Shown in pieces: positions 1 to 11,299 of a stretch of 64,000 nt of DNA; the first letter of the stretch is position 1, and every line of letters starts with the position of its first letter. Source of the DNA: Xylogone sp. PMI_703 (Eukaryota > Ascomycota > Leotiomycetes); NCBI GenBank assembly GCA_021399445.1, contig JAJTUQ010000003.1, positions 4,774,001 through 4,838,000 of the forward strand, read 5' to 3'. Both the position numbers and the translations under genes were made by a program. The notes under the pieces are model-generated. The model searched no databases, had not been told where the DNA came from, and saw only the letters and a program-made list of their open reading frames with translations.

Positions 1-357
1 GATTGAAATCATATATAAAACCTTCGCAGACGCGGCTTCATATTTCTCTTGCTTTTCAATATTCCATATGCCATCCTTTGATCCACTTTGTAGTCCATCC
101 TCCACCTTCAAGCTCTCCAGTTGTTTTGCTACACCTTCAATAGTGATCTCGGGTGTTTTCGTGCTTGCTGGTGTAACAGGGGTATTGATCGATGATGGGG
201 TTCTCTGAATCCAGGCGTATTCTGTGATTGTCTTGTTTAGCACAAATTCTAGCGATTCTCCCTTGAAATAGAGTCTCATCAGTTTAAACCATTCTTGCCA
301 ATTCGCTCTGCTAAGGATGCCAGCAGGGCGTTTGCGTGCAAGGTGATCGGTGTCCAT
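1..357 (-). CDS. Ty1/copia gag-like N-terminus (partial, runs off the window)
   Basis: Read on the minus strand from an ATG at 357, this frame stays open to base 1. It starts MDTDHLARKRPAG and continues with a Trp-rich stretch (SRANWQEWFKLM) typical of the N-terminus of fungal copia capsid proteins. Gag forms the virus-like particle that packages element RNA. The frame lies about 95 bases downstream, in the element's sense, of a 521-bp LTR at 452-972, so this is the 5' end of a minus-strand element whose body is outside the window. No stop is present in the visible 119 codons, so this copy may be younger than the other elements in the island. Family-level recognition is fairly firm; whether the whole element is intact cannot be judged. 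Confidence 0.7.
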   Translation of the reverse strand, partial: MDTDHLARKRPAGILSRANWQEWFKLMRLYFKGESLEFVLNKTITEYAWIQRTPSSINTPVTPASTKTPEITIEGVAKQLESLKVEDGLQSGSKDGIWNIEKQEKYEAASAKVLYMISI

Positions 358-451
358 CTTCTCAAATGTCGGTGAGATAAGGATGATGAAGATTTTGTCG
401 TCTTTTGAGCTGTCGTATCGTAACTCAAGGTTAGAGAGACCTATAATTGAC

Positions 452-972
452 TGTTGGGTTTAGATAAATAGGTAAGTATCACGCCAAGGTGCCCGATACC
501 GATTAAGGGGCCGTGATCTTCAAGTACTTGCTGTAGACCGACAATTCGTCGCACGTCTACCCGTTTCAAGACTTGGAACCGATCGGTCTGCGTTTCAACC
601 GATGCTCTGCAGACTTCTTTCTTCTACAAAGACTTGTGCAGCAACGTGTGTTTTGGCTATCCTTGGTGATAGACTTACGGTGAACACGTCCCAACTGCTA
701 TTCTTCCTAGTGACGCCTCAACATGCGTCCGGGCTCATAACCTGTGAAGATTATGATCGTTATGCTCATATTATGGAAGTGTTGGTTCACTAGGCACTAC
801 CGTAATGTAGGGTTGAATAGGCTTATATTGGCTAATGCATTGTATGCTTATTCTTATATCTAGTATTTAAGGGGTTGCACCCTTAAATACTCTCTTACCG
901 GATTATTAGTCGTTCCACTCCGATCGCATAACTACCGAGCGCCAGTATGCTCTGCTCCCATAATTCCTAACA
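452..972 (-). repeat. 5' LTR of the minus-strand copia element
   Basis: The segment has the inverted termini of an LTR: on the minus strand it begins TGTTAGG and ends CCCAACA. The gag frame lies just beyond it in the right orientation. The partner LTR is outside the window, so the edges rest on terminal motifs and context only. Five bases just outside the end, gactc at 973-977, would be one copy of the target duplication. Confidence 0.65.
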
Positions 973-1321
973 GACTCTTAAGATAAAAGCTAAATAAGTA
1001 TAAATTAAAAGACCTAGAAAAATATCTCAAGAATAACAAATCCTTGGTTAGTTTAATCGAAAAAACGAAAATAAAATATAAAAATAAAGTTTAACAATTA
1101 CAAAAATAATATATAAAATATATAAATATTATTTTTTATATATTTAATGTTTTTACTAATATATTAAAAAACTATTATACCTTAATTAATTTAATAATAT
1201 TTAACTCTAGAATGACCTTATATATATTTAATGATTTATTATGTTTTTATAATATTCGAAAAACTCCTTAATATCAATATATAACAACAAACAGCTCTTT
1301 TATACTTATTCTAGTATATAA
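973..1321. other. AT-rich spacer in transposon island
   Basis: Very AT-rich DNA with no gene. It is probably decayed transposon sequence, but I cannot assign a family. Confidence 0.5.
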
Positions 1322-1558
1322 TGTGGAAGCGATAGTGTGAGCGTAACAATAACGCTGGCTAGAGCATACAGGAATAGAGCTTATGCGACGGGATCACGCA
1401 GAACCATATAAACAACAAGTACACAAGGCAAACGAACGAACCACTCCCTTGGTTGAGTATGAAAAGGTTGTTGGTTTACTATCCGGGGCTTGCCATCAAT
1501 ATATGCTGGCTCGGCTTGGCATAACTATTACTAATACATGACGGGTTTCCCTACCACA
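1322..1558 (+). repeat. Solo LTR-like element, 237 bp, divergent member
   Basis: It starts TGTGGAAGCGA and ends TTTCCCTACCACA, the same termini as the three 215-bp copies at 1782, 9862 and 10516, but the inside is different. The 4 bases on each side match (ataa), which may be a target duplication; in such AT-rich DNA it could be chance. No coding sequence. Confidence 0.55.
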
Positions 1559-1781
1559 ATAAGAATATAAATATCATTATTCAAGGAATATAAGGCTTTT
1601 AACCTTTTTACTTGAAGAATGTAGTATATTATAAAGATTTTAAATATAATTTAGTCTTTTTCGATAAGTTAAGACAAAATGACTTTTATTAGAATATTCA
1701 GAAAAATTTATTAATATATAATAACAGAACTATTATATGTAAAATAAAGATCTTTATTGGTTAATAAATATTTGAATATAG

Positions 1782-1996
1782 TGTGGTAGGGAAAACAGTA
1801 TACGGCACGTGCGTAGCACGTGTACGTGCAGCGTATCATGTGACCTGTACGTAGTATATAGAGCACGGTTCTTACAACCGTACAATAATCAACCACCTTC
1901 ACTCCTATTCTACCAGACCTTGCCTTCTGATTGGTCAGTTGTATTGTATTACTGTATATACTACCCCAACACCTCTTAGCACCTCTCTCTTCCACA
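1782..1996 (-). repeat. Solo LTR-like element, 215 bp, copy A
   Basis: One of three near-identical copies in the window (also 9862-10076 and 10516-10730). Termini are TGTGGAAGAGAG and TTTTCCCTACCACA. Both flanks read atag. It carries a paired CACGTG motif at 1806 and 1817. The reading frame it contains is shared by the other minus-strand copy and is not taken as a gene. Confidence 0.7.
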
Positions 1997-2266
1997 ATAG
2001 GTTAATAGACTAATTATTATATTATTATATTATATTTATTATTCTTAAATAACGATAAAGAATTACTCACAATATTCAGCCTGTTTCTACAATAAGTAAA
2101 GAACTCTGGTACAAGAAAATAAGCCATATTAGTCCTTGGCTGTTATATATACTCAGAAAACAGATTTTAAGAGCCAAAATTCGAAGTTCTTGTACAACAA
2201 AATGTCCTGATTGTACAGAAGGCAAAATCAAACAACAGATTATATAAAGATCTCCTGAACAGTTAG
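1997..2266 (+). pseudogene. Older copia pol remnant, left part (upstream of integrase core)
   Basis: The right half, about 2160-2266, translates to a Cys-containing segment (CTTKCPDCTEGKIKQ) like the zinc-binding region that precedes the integrase core of copia elements, with in-frame stops. The frame is cut by the insertion at 2267 and resumes at 8292. The left part, 1997-2150, is AT-rich with no clear signal. Confidence 0.6.
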
Positions 2267-2460
2267 TGTTGGTTCATACCAGCACGTGCCTATCACGTGC
2301 ATGTAAGCTAAACCTATTCCGGAGGAGAGCCGTAGCCGTAAGCTATATAACCCCTCCGGCCATACGTAGTAGAAACAACAACCATCTCCCAATATAACGC
2401 AATTAGCATACCGTAATTACAGTATTACGTCGTGCCATGTGTTATGGGAGTGTACCGACA
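2267..2460 (+). repeat. 5' LTR, 194 bp
   Basis: It starts TGTTGGTTCATACC and ends GTGTACCGACA, and is nearly identical to 8093-8286. It contains CACGTG at 2283 and at 2294 and a TATATAAC promoter-like motif near 2343. I could not assign the primer binding site just downstream. Confidence 0.9.
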
Positions 2461-2537
2461 CTGATCAGTTTGTACATACAGATCAGGAAGCCATGTAATC
2501 GAATACAGGAATAACCGGTTCAGAATTGAGATATTCT

Positions 2538-2680
2538 ATGCAGGGCGACATATTACAGTGTTGCCGTGAATACTGTCAATACTCAACCGACTTTCTTATT
2601 CAGGAGTGTGAACTTCGGGAATTGCGATTTTTATGCAGGGCGATATATTACAGTGCTGCCGTGATATTGTTAATACTCTA
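2538..2680 (+). repeat. Imperfect direct repeat in the retrotransposon leader
   Basis: Two copies of a roughly 48-bp unit, 2538-2585 and 2633-2680, begin ATGCAGGGCGA and end AATACTC. They differ by a few substitutions and one indel. They lie between the 5' LTR and gag. The role is unknown; a packaging or leader element is possible. Confidence 0.7.
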
Positions 2681-2970
2681 GTCGAAGGGGGGAGATCTTG
2701 TATCAATTGATTGCACGAAAACAGCCGGTTTCTCTTCAATTGTTAAGACCTCTTGCCAAGTTACAGACGGCTTGCCTCTGGCCATACTCTTTATATTTCA
2801 CTGAAATCACTGAATTCTACACTCTTTTTACCCCAAACCTTCGATTCGATTCACCCCACTTTGGAAGCCTCCACTCGACCGAAAAGGGAGCCAATCAGAA
2901 CCTTCATTTAAGTAAATTTTTCATACGACAACTGTTAATATCGGAGATCCGGAACCTGAGAATAGCTGGA

Positions 2971-5900
2971 ATGTCCCATCTTATGGGCACACCAGGCACG
3001 CCGGGCATACCGGCAAATACGCCTGACATCTGGTCATGGGAAGAGAAAAGCAGGAAATGGTAATACGGTCTCACCCTGACCGATATTACTACTGATGAAG
3101 ACATAAAAGATTTCATAGTTATTAAGATTCATGACTATGAGGTCGGAGGTGACTTTGACGATAACCTATGGACCTTATTTCAGGAAGACTTTAAGGATTT
3201 CAAGGCCGATACTTTTAGAAGGGCATCACCAAAGGTTTATATGGATTTGTGGACATGCCTGCGCTGTGGTGGTGTACGTGTACAACCACATAGCCACAAT
3301 CTGACTATATATCAGACACTGTTCAACGTACTCCAGGAAACCGAGCTAACACCATGGACCCAAGATGATGTTGATCAAGCTGCTGCTGACCTCCGGAAAG
3401 GGAGAATCACTATATCTTATATCGTAGAAATCAAAGACTTATCGGTTACAGCAAGATCAAGGTTTATACTGACCACAGAAATGGAGAAACCACTTCCTCT
3501 ACCGGTACAGACCGTAGAGCGTAGAACTGTAGAACACACCTTTGATAGAGCTAATACTGTTGATCGAACCTCTGTTGATCGAACCATCAAGCCGGAAATC
3601 TTAGAACCTACACCTCAACCTGAATCAACCATATTTACGGATTCTAAGCTACTTTCGGAGCTCACTAAATATTACACTGAGGACATGAAATACGACGGAA
3701 TTAATGGCAACTTTGACCAAAAGTGCTATATATTTGAAAGTAATTGTAGAAGACTTGACATACCTGTGAGATTATACGCAAAAGCTTTCCCGACAATGCT
3801 GACTGGACCTGCTAAAGACACATACTACACGAACAACGTTGATTACCTTATGTATGAGGGAGTGTGTGACCATATTCGAGGTTTCTACGAGGGACTAGAA
3901 CACCAGATCAATACCCTGACCTCGTAGAATAACATTGATTTAATCTCCATCATGAATAAGAATACTGACAAGAATACGTTCTAGTGTGTACAAGAGCTAT
4001 TTACCACACTCCAGAAGGTTCAGCATGGCCTTGCCCCAGAGCTATGGACCCAATCTTTCTTGATTAACAAGATAATCAACGCTTGCCGAGGAGTTCCAGC
4101 ATGCAAATATGCGATTTCTAAGCTATCCCAACACTTAGGAACCTTGTTACAAGATCTCAACTCATCGATATCGACATATGAAGCCGAGAATAAGCAAGAA
4201 CCTCACTCAATGGCCTACTTTACGGACTGATATTACTGTAGCAAAGATAACCGCAAAAGTGAAAACCGCCAGTATCCCTGCAACAACCCACGTTATCGGC
4301 AAGGAAATAAGTGCTATATATGCCACAAAGAAGACTACCGCTCTTGGAACCACTCCCGAGAAGAGTGGGAAGCCGAAAAAGCAAGATTCAAGGCTAAACT
4401 GGGCTGTACATACAACCCCAGGAACTGCAACTTTGATAAGTTTGCAAATACTTGGTTCAGACAATATATTACCGAGTGTGAAGGTGAACCACCCGAAGAG
4501 GAGTCAGATACGGCCATCGAACTACTCCTGGCCGACGATTACGACTCAGAACCGGAGGAACCGAATACTGACATATCAAGAACCTATATCACTTCATGTG
4601 ACGATTTTCCCATGGAATTAGCAGCAAATACAGCCATGGAACTCTTGAATAAGGCTTTTTCACATTACCCGACCAGGGAAACATTTATAGAGGTAACCAG
4701 CGAATCAATATCAAGTGTGTATAGCATAACCACCAGGTATAATACGAATCAGTTCTATGGAATCATGATTGATACAGACGTAGCCAAGCGATCTACGGCC
4801 GGTTATAGCCAATTCCAGGCGTTATAACACATTGACAAGACTGTAACGCTCAACAACGTAAAAGGTGCAAAAACTGTTCAATTCGGCATAGGAACCACTA
4901 TTATAATAGGTTCAACAACAGTAAATACTCCAATTGGCTAATTAGAATTCTATGTTGTAGAAGTTGATACACCTTTCCTACTTTCTTTGGCTGATATGGA
5001 CTGCCTCGGAATATATTTTAACAATATCACAAATATGGTCGTAACATCTTATGGCAAGGTGCCAGTAATCTGTAGATTCGGCTACCTGTTCGTAGTATGG
5101 AATAATTATTTACAGATTTATATTGTCGAATCTTTCGACCAAAACCCATGCTTTTTAACGACCATAGAACTACAGCGACTCTACCGACGGTTTAGACACC
5201 TTTCCGTAAGAAAACTTCAGAGAATACTAGACCGTGCGGGCCATGATATCGAAAAAGAAGCGTTAGAACACTTTTCTAAGTATTGCGATCAGTGCCAACG
5301 TCACGGAAAATCCCTATACTGATTCTGGTTTATACTTAAAGACGACCTGGAATTTAATTATACTGTAATCATTGATATCTTCTATATAACCGGAAAACCT
5401 GTCTTACATGTTGTTGACGAAGCTACACGCTATTAAGCCGGCAGATGGCTTCAGAATATAGGCACAAAGTACACCTGGGACGCCTTACGAGCATGTTGGA
5501 TCGATACTTACCTTGGGCCCCCTGACCAGATCGTTACAGACGCCGGAAAGAACTTCGTTAGCAAGGAACTCAATCAACATGCCCGTACTATGGGGATCAC
5601 ACTGAAAGCTATACCAGTAGAAGCTCATAACTCAATTGGAATGGTCGAACATTACCACGGCCTAATTCGACGAGCTTACACGATTATCATCACAGAGATC
5701 ACCGATCTTGACAAGGATATGGCTCTACAAATAGCCTTCAAGGCAATCAACGATTCAGTGGGACCTGACGGCCTAGTGCCTACACTTTTAGTTTACGGAG
5801 TGTACCCACGAATGACCGAACATGAGACTCCGGCCCTGTCCGTAAGTCTCAGAGCCAAAGTAATTAGAAAGGCTATGGAGGAAATTCACAGATTATGAGC

Positions 5901-7938
5901 CAAGCGACAGGTAGAAGATGCTCTGAATACCAGAAATGGCTCAAATACGACTCGTATACACAACTTATTGATTAATTCAGACGTTCTCGTGTGGCGTGAA
6001 GGGAACACAGGCTAAGCCAGAACTTGGGAAAGGTTATACAAGCTCATAAGTATGGACGGAGAGAACTGTGTATTAGCACTTCCTCACGGCAATACAATAT
6101 TCCGATCAACTTCCGTAAAACCGTATTTCAGATCTGTAACCGATATTAAGACAGATACACCATCTGAAACGATTTCACCCGCCCGGCAGGGTAAATCAGA
6201 CACCAGAGAGCATGGGATGCCCCAATATATCGACACTATGGATTTAACTGAGGACATTATTACAGTAGAAACACCCATACAACCCGTCAAGTGTAGACCT
6301 GGAAGACCTCGAAAATACCCAATTGAACTGAACATAGCCAATATCGAGGCGTTTCTCCAAGACCTGGAACCAGACGAAGCGAACCCATACTACGTATCTC
6401 AACAAGCGGAAATGACAGGTCTAATAAACAGCGGTGTATTTAAAGTAGTATCACTTGAAGAGGTGCCGGAAGATGTTTGTATATTCAACGCAAGATTCGT
6501 AAACGAGGAGAAAAACCTAGGGATGGACAAAGCTTACAAGAAATCAAGACTTGTAATACAGGCTTACGACAACCACGGAAAGAAAACCATATTAACTCAG
6601 TCACCAACAATCCAAAGAGTTAGCCAGTGTATCATCCTGTATATCACATCTATGGACAGCAAAACCAAGCTATATTTACGAGATATATCACAAGTTTACA
6701 CTCAATCGTTAAGCAAGTTGAACCGACTCTTTTACATATACCCTCCAATCAAACTGTTATAATGATTAAACCTACCAAAGGGGAGTATATTAAAGGTCGT
6801 AAAACCACTGTACGGAGTCCCGGAGGCCGGAAACCACTGGTTTGAGACATACCATACGCACCACACCAAGAATCTCAGGATGGAGCAATTAACCTACGAC
6901 TCATGCCTCTTATATAACAACTCACCTTTCGGTGTTGTAGGCCTCCAAACCGACGATACACTCTTCGCTGCAGACAATAAATTTGCTGAACTCGAACAAC
7001 TTCAGCTCCAGGAAGTGGGATTCCTAGTCAAGGAACGGGAAGTACTGACACCCACCAAAGCCATCAAGTTCAACGGGAGCATTATTCAACTGAAGGAAGA
7101 CGTGATCACCCTGTCCCAAGAATGCTAATGTACTAATTTACGGCCTGTAACAACTGAAACAGGCAATACAACAAGCTCTCGAGGCATTGTACGCGAAAAC
7201 CTTTCAACCAAAGACCAATATGTAGCTCAGCGCGCCAGGGGAGCATATATAGCTTCAGTATGCCAACCGGAAGCCACATACAACCTGTCAGCAGCCGCCC
7301 AAGCTGTAAACCCAGACGAAAACGACGTAAAGGCACTCAATAAGCGCTTAGAATGGCAAATACAGAATACTGCCAGAGGAATATGGTTCGTCAAGTTGAA
7401 TAAGGAATTACTACAACTATTAGTGTTTACGGATGCCGCTTTCGCAAACAACAGAGACCTATCTTCGCAAATTGGCTACGTTATAGTACTAGCTGACAAG
7501 GAAGGCAACGCGAATATTCTTCACTGGTCTTCAATCAAGTGTAAACGGGTTACCCGGAGCATATTAGCATCTGAGTTATACGGAATGGCCCATGGATTCG
7601 ATATGGGAACTGCAATCAAGTCTACCATCGACCGTATATTGAAGATCAACCTCCCACTAGTTATCTGTACCGATTCCAAGTCACTCTATGACTGTCTCGT
7701 CAAGCTGGGAACCACACAAGAAAAACGATTGATGATTGATGTGATGTGCCTCCGCCAGGCCTACGAACGTAGAGATATCGCTGAAGTCAAGTGGATCAAG
7801 GGGAGCACAAACCCGGCCGACGCGATGACGAAGGGCAAGTGCTGTAACGCTCTGAAGCAATTGATCGATACGAATACTGTACGGTTGGAAGTGGTGGAAT
7901 GGGTGGAACGGAATAAAATCGGTGGTTCAGAAGCATAG
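2971..7938 (+). pseudogene. Copia gag-pol polyprotein, single frame with many nonsense codons
   Basis: From the ATG at 2971 to the stop ending at 7938, all coding signal stays in one frame (1,656 codons) with no frameshift, interrupted by about a dozen stops (examples at 3061, 3925, 4825, 5320, 5896, 6760 and 7126). In order I see a capsid-like region, a zinc knuckle near 4330 (CYICHKEDYRSWNH) in which a family Cys looks replaced by Tyr, a protease region near 4770 whose active motif reads DTD instead of DTG, an integrase core about 5340-5900, reverse transcriptase about 6380-7130 (PLYGVPEAG and LQTDDTLF), and RNase H from 7396 (FTDAAFA, CTDSKSLYD). Nonsense and G-to-A type changes without indels fit RIP-like mutation. 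The start could lie upstream, since the frame is open from 2698. Confidence 0.85.
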
Positions 7939-8092
7939 AAACCGGAAATCACGGGATCGCACTATTCCTAATTAGGAAATTAGTATGCGATTCAGAAAAC
8001 CCTTCGGTTTTGAGCTTTTTCAGGAAAATATGGCAATTGCGGGAATGCAGGGTATGGAGCCGGTCACATGTCAATTTCTAGAGTAGCTCCAG

Positions 8093-8286
8093 TGTTGGTT
8101 CATACCAGCACGTGCCTATCACGTGCATGTAAGCTAAACCTATTCCGGAGGAGAGCCGTAGCCGTAAGCTATATAACCCCTCCGGCCATACATAGTAGAA
8201 ACAACAACCATCTCCCAATATAACGCAATTAGCATACCGTAATTACAGTATTACGTCGTGCCACGCGTTATGGGAGTGTACCGACA
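8093..8286 (+). repeat. 3' LTR, 194 bp
   Basis: Partner of 2267-2460, with about three differences, all transitions. It is followed directly by the target duplication copy gttag. It also carries CACGTG at 8109 and at 8120. Confidence 0.9.
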
Positions 8287-9861
8287 GTTAGTTATTCAGA
8301 AACTTTTCCACGAGATTTATATTAATTAGATAAATCTATTGTCAGATTATCAAGGTTATTAAAGAATTATGTTTATTATATATAAATAAAGTGGTATAAT
8401 AATTCTTTATTTCATGAATACTTATAATATTGAATAAAAGAACCTAAAAGTTCTCAAAGACTTCATTTAATAATATAAGAACTAATATAATCTTAAAATC
8501 AAGATAATACAGTTAAATAATGAATTAAATTACAGAATTACCAAAAAATAACTTCAAGAATAAAGAATTACTTTTGAGTCTTCAGCTTTAAAAACCCATG
8601 ATCAAAATAGTAAAACTAAATACTCAAGGAATATAATCATAAAGAAAATACACTATATACAAATAAGAATAAGATTATTATATAATTTATAGCTAGAAAT
8701 CGTCAATTCAGTTATATATTTGTTCAACTATACCTTTAAGTAACAGAATGATGACTAAATACTATATAAACAGTTCTATAGTTATACAGACCGTCAGAAA
8801 AGTAGGAAGGGTACAGAAGTCACAGCCAGGAAGCCATAGCTCTTACATCTGAAGGTATATGACTGTAAAACATATGTTATGACTAAAAACACTTAACTGA
8901 AAAAGAATCAGTTATTCAAGCTAGATCCGAAAGTATACATTGATTATTTAGTCAATTATGACTTTATTAACATATTTTGAATATAAATTTTTTATCAAAA
9001 TAAAATTATTTTAACCAGAAATATAATATTTAACAAAAGTACTTTATTTGACGACAAAAAAGAAAATATTTCAGACATTTTAATAAAGGAGAAAAATAAG
9101 CTTGTAAAATAGGTTTAACTTTAATAATAAGTAATGATTAATATACAAGTTATTTAAGAAAACAACAAAAATATAATTATTGTTAATACAAAAGATTTCG
9201 ACCTTGACCTTGATTATGATAAGTTTTTATTAGTCAGAGAAAAGTCAGATTCTATAAGCTTTCATGATATAATATACAAGTTTTTACTATGGCTTATATC
9301 ACCAGAATCATCAATATTACCCTTAGTAAACTTTATTTACTTATTTATATATAATAAGGCAAACTTTGAAAGGGTAAGACAAAATATGAAGTCTTAAGCT
9401 TTAAGACAATTTCCAGATAATTTAAATGACTTCAGACATTATAAAATGGCACAGAGGTAAAAAGGAATGTTTAACGTAAGCTGTATATTCAAGGTCAATA
9501 AGAAAAACTTTTCCTTAGAACCTAAAAATATCTGAGAACTCAAAAATCATTTTCTTAAGGAGTAGTTCAAAGAGACTTAACGCTAACATTTAGTTAAACA
9601 TAAATAAAAGAGAACCTTTAAGAAAATTGAACATTTGAATTCCTGAGATCTGAAAATTCTAAACTATATATAAGTATTCAAATATAAACTAGATAAGTAT
9701 AAAAACCTTCAGAAGTACAAAGTAAAGCTTATAATATATAAGAATCAACAAATAACCAAAAAACTTTCTATAAAAATTATAATATTAACAAATATAACTT
9801 TCAAAACTTTTATAACCATAACTATTTATTTTAACTTAAAAACACATTAATTAAATGTTAT
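8287..9861 (+). pseudogene. Older copia integrase and downstream pol remnant, right part
   Basis: After removal of the nested element and one copy of its 5-bp duplication, the frame from 2266 continues here. It runs through an integrase core (for example IYINxINLLSDYQGY, then YKNxYNLKIKII) and its C-terminal region, with stops at almost every expected Gln, Trp or Arg codon. One frame slip occurs near 8660. From about 8840 to 9110 a segment reading HLKVYDCKTYVMTK and later LDPKVYIDYLVNYD matches the region following the integrase in copia pol. From about 9120 to 9861 the DNA is AT-rich and too decayed to align by eye. Confidence 0.65.
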
Positions 9862-10076
9862 TGTGGTAGGGAAAACAGTATACGGCACGTGCGTAGCACG
9901 TGTACGTGCGGCGTATCATGTGACCTGTACGTAGTATATAGAGCACGGTTCTTACAACCGTACAACAATCAACCACCTTCACTCCTATTCTACCAGACCT
10001 TGCCTTCTGATTGGTCAATTGTATTGTATTACTGTATATACTACCCCAACACCTCTTAGCACCTCTCTCTTCCACA
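9862..10076 (-). repeat. Solo LTR-like element, 215 bp, copy B
   Basis: About three base differences from copy A, same orientation. Flanks (gttat, atact) do not match, so no target duplication is visible. It is inverted relative to copy C, 439 bp away. Confidence 0.7.
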
Positions 10077-10204
10077 ATACTAGATTGATTAATAATCTTC
10101 TTAATATATAAAGTCTGAGAAAGTTATAATTGTTTCTTGGTTTAGTCTTTAATAATATAAACTTTTAAAAACTACTTTAATTTTTTGTAGTTTGTCATTT
10201 TAAA

Positions 10205-10456
10205 CTATTTCTTGAAGTCTTGAATAACTTGGTCTGTTATAGGTTTATTCTTCTTCATAAAAGTAAAGATGATATTATTAATATAATAAAAGACTATAAC
10301 TTTTTCTTTTATAGTTATATATAACTCTTGGGGAATTAGCTTAAATCTTAAGTAAATGAATATATCTGTAAGTACTTTTTGTTATAATAATGGAGATTGT
10401 CTGAGTTTATACAGAGCCTTCTGGAGTAAGAGTATTTTTCCTAGTTTTTCAAAACC
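10205..10456 (-). pseudogene. Copia reverse transcriptase fragment
   Basis: Read on the minus strand, the frame gives KALYKLRQSPLL followed by a stop at an expected Trp, then QKVLTDIF and VIVFYYINNIIF. This is the copia RT palm region. The catalytic Tyr-x-Asp-Asp motif reads YINN, so both metal-binding Asp codons have become Asn, as G-to-A change would do. It ends near 10205. The piece sits between two inverted LTR-like copies, but too little remains to pair it with them. Confidence 0.7.
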
Positions 10457-10515
10457 TAAAAATAATTATATATAGATTATTTTATTTAAATCATAATTAA
10501 CAAATATATTAATAA

Positions 10516-10730
10516 TGTGGAAGAGAGAGGTGCTAAGAGGTGTTGAGGTAGTATATACAGTAATACAATACAACTGACCAATCAGAAGGCAAGGTCTGGT
10601 AGAATAGGAGTGAAGGTGGTTGATTATTGTACGGTTGTAAGAACCATGCTCTATATACTACGTACAAGTCACATGATACGCCGCACGTACACGTGCTACG
10701 CACGTGCCGTATACTGTTTTCCCTACCACA
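10516..10730 (+). repeat. Solo LTR-like element, 215 bp, copy C
   Basis: Same family as copies A and B, in the opposite orientation, with a handful of substitutions. CACGTG occurs at 10690 and 10701. Flanking bases do not match. An open frame from 10610 lies within this repeat and its AT-rich flank and is not called a gene. Confidence 0.7.
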
Positions 10731-11299
10731 GTATTATATTTATTAATAAACTTCTTGATACTTCTTTATTTCCAAACTATTTAATATTTTTTACTTCATA
10801 AACTACAAACCAATTAATTCACGAATTTTAAAACAAGGTCAGTTTAATGTTATATATTATAATAACTATATAACTAGATATTACTTTTTCAGTATATAAA
10901 TTAACTTAATTTAACTTAAACTTAAGTTAATAATACTATAACATAATAAACTAAATAATTTAATATTTTTATTATACACAAAATAAAACCATTAATTATA
11001 GTTATAAAAAAGAAAAAAGAAAATTATATTTTATGTATTATAATGATATTTCTTTTATAAACAATTTAACTAATCATAAAAGTTCATAAGACTATATTAT
11101 AATACTGTTTAAAGAACTTATATTATAGTGTACGAATAAATAAAATACAGTGACTATATCAAGTACAAAAGCCAAATTGCTAATTATTTCATAAACTACA
11201 AAAGAAGTCATATGGTTAAAAAAGTTATTCAAGGTTATATTATTAGAACTGAACAAACTCCTCGAATTATAGTACAATAACAAATAAATAATATGGTTG
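10731..11299. other. AT-rich spacer in transposon island
   Basis: Strongly AT-rich, no gene and no recognisable domain. Probably decayed transposon DNA. Confidence 0.5.

Larger units (their letters stand above)
2267..8286 (+). mobile_element. Complete Ty1/copia LTR retrotransposon, nested, coding region decayed
   Basis: The element is bounded by two 194-bp LTRs and a perfect 5-bp target duplication, gttag at 2262-2266 and 8287-8291. The pol order is protease, integrase, reverse transcriptase, RNase H, which is the copia order. The LTRs differ at only about three positions, all transitions, so insertion or decay is relatively recent. The internal gag-pol frame is full of stops, so the copy cannot make its own proteins as read. 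It lies inside an older copia integrase, whose reading frame resumes after the right target duplication. Confidence 0.9.

Noticed and set aside
1711..1995. 94-codon open frame repeated at 9851-10075
   Set aside because: It lies inside the 215-bp LTR-like repeat and continues into unrelated flanks; nothing suggests a protein.
9862..10730. Copies B and C as the terminal repeats of one DNA transposon
   Set aside because: The same repeat occurs alone at 1782, no flank duplication surrounds the pair, and the content between is copia reverse transcriptase.
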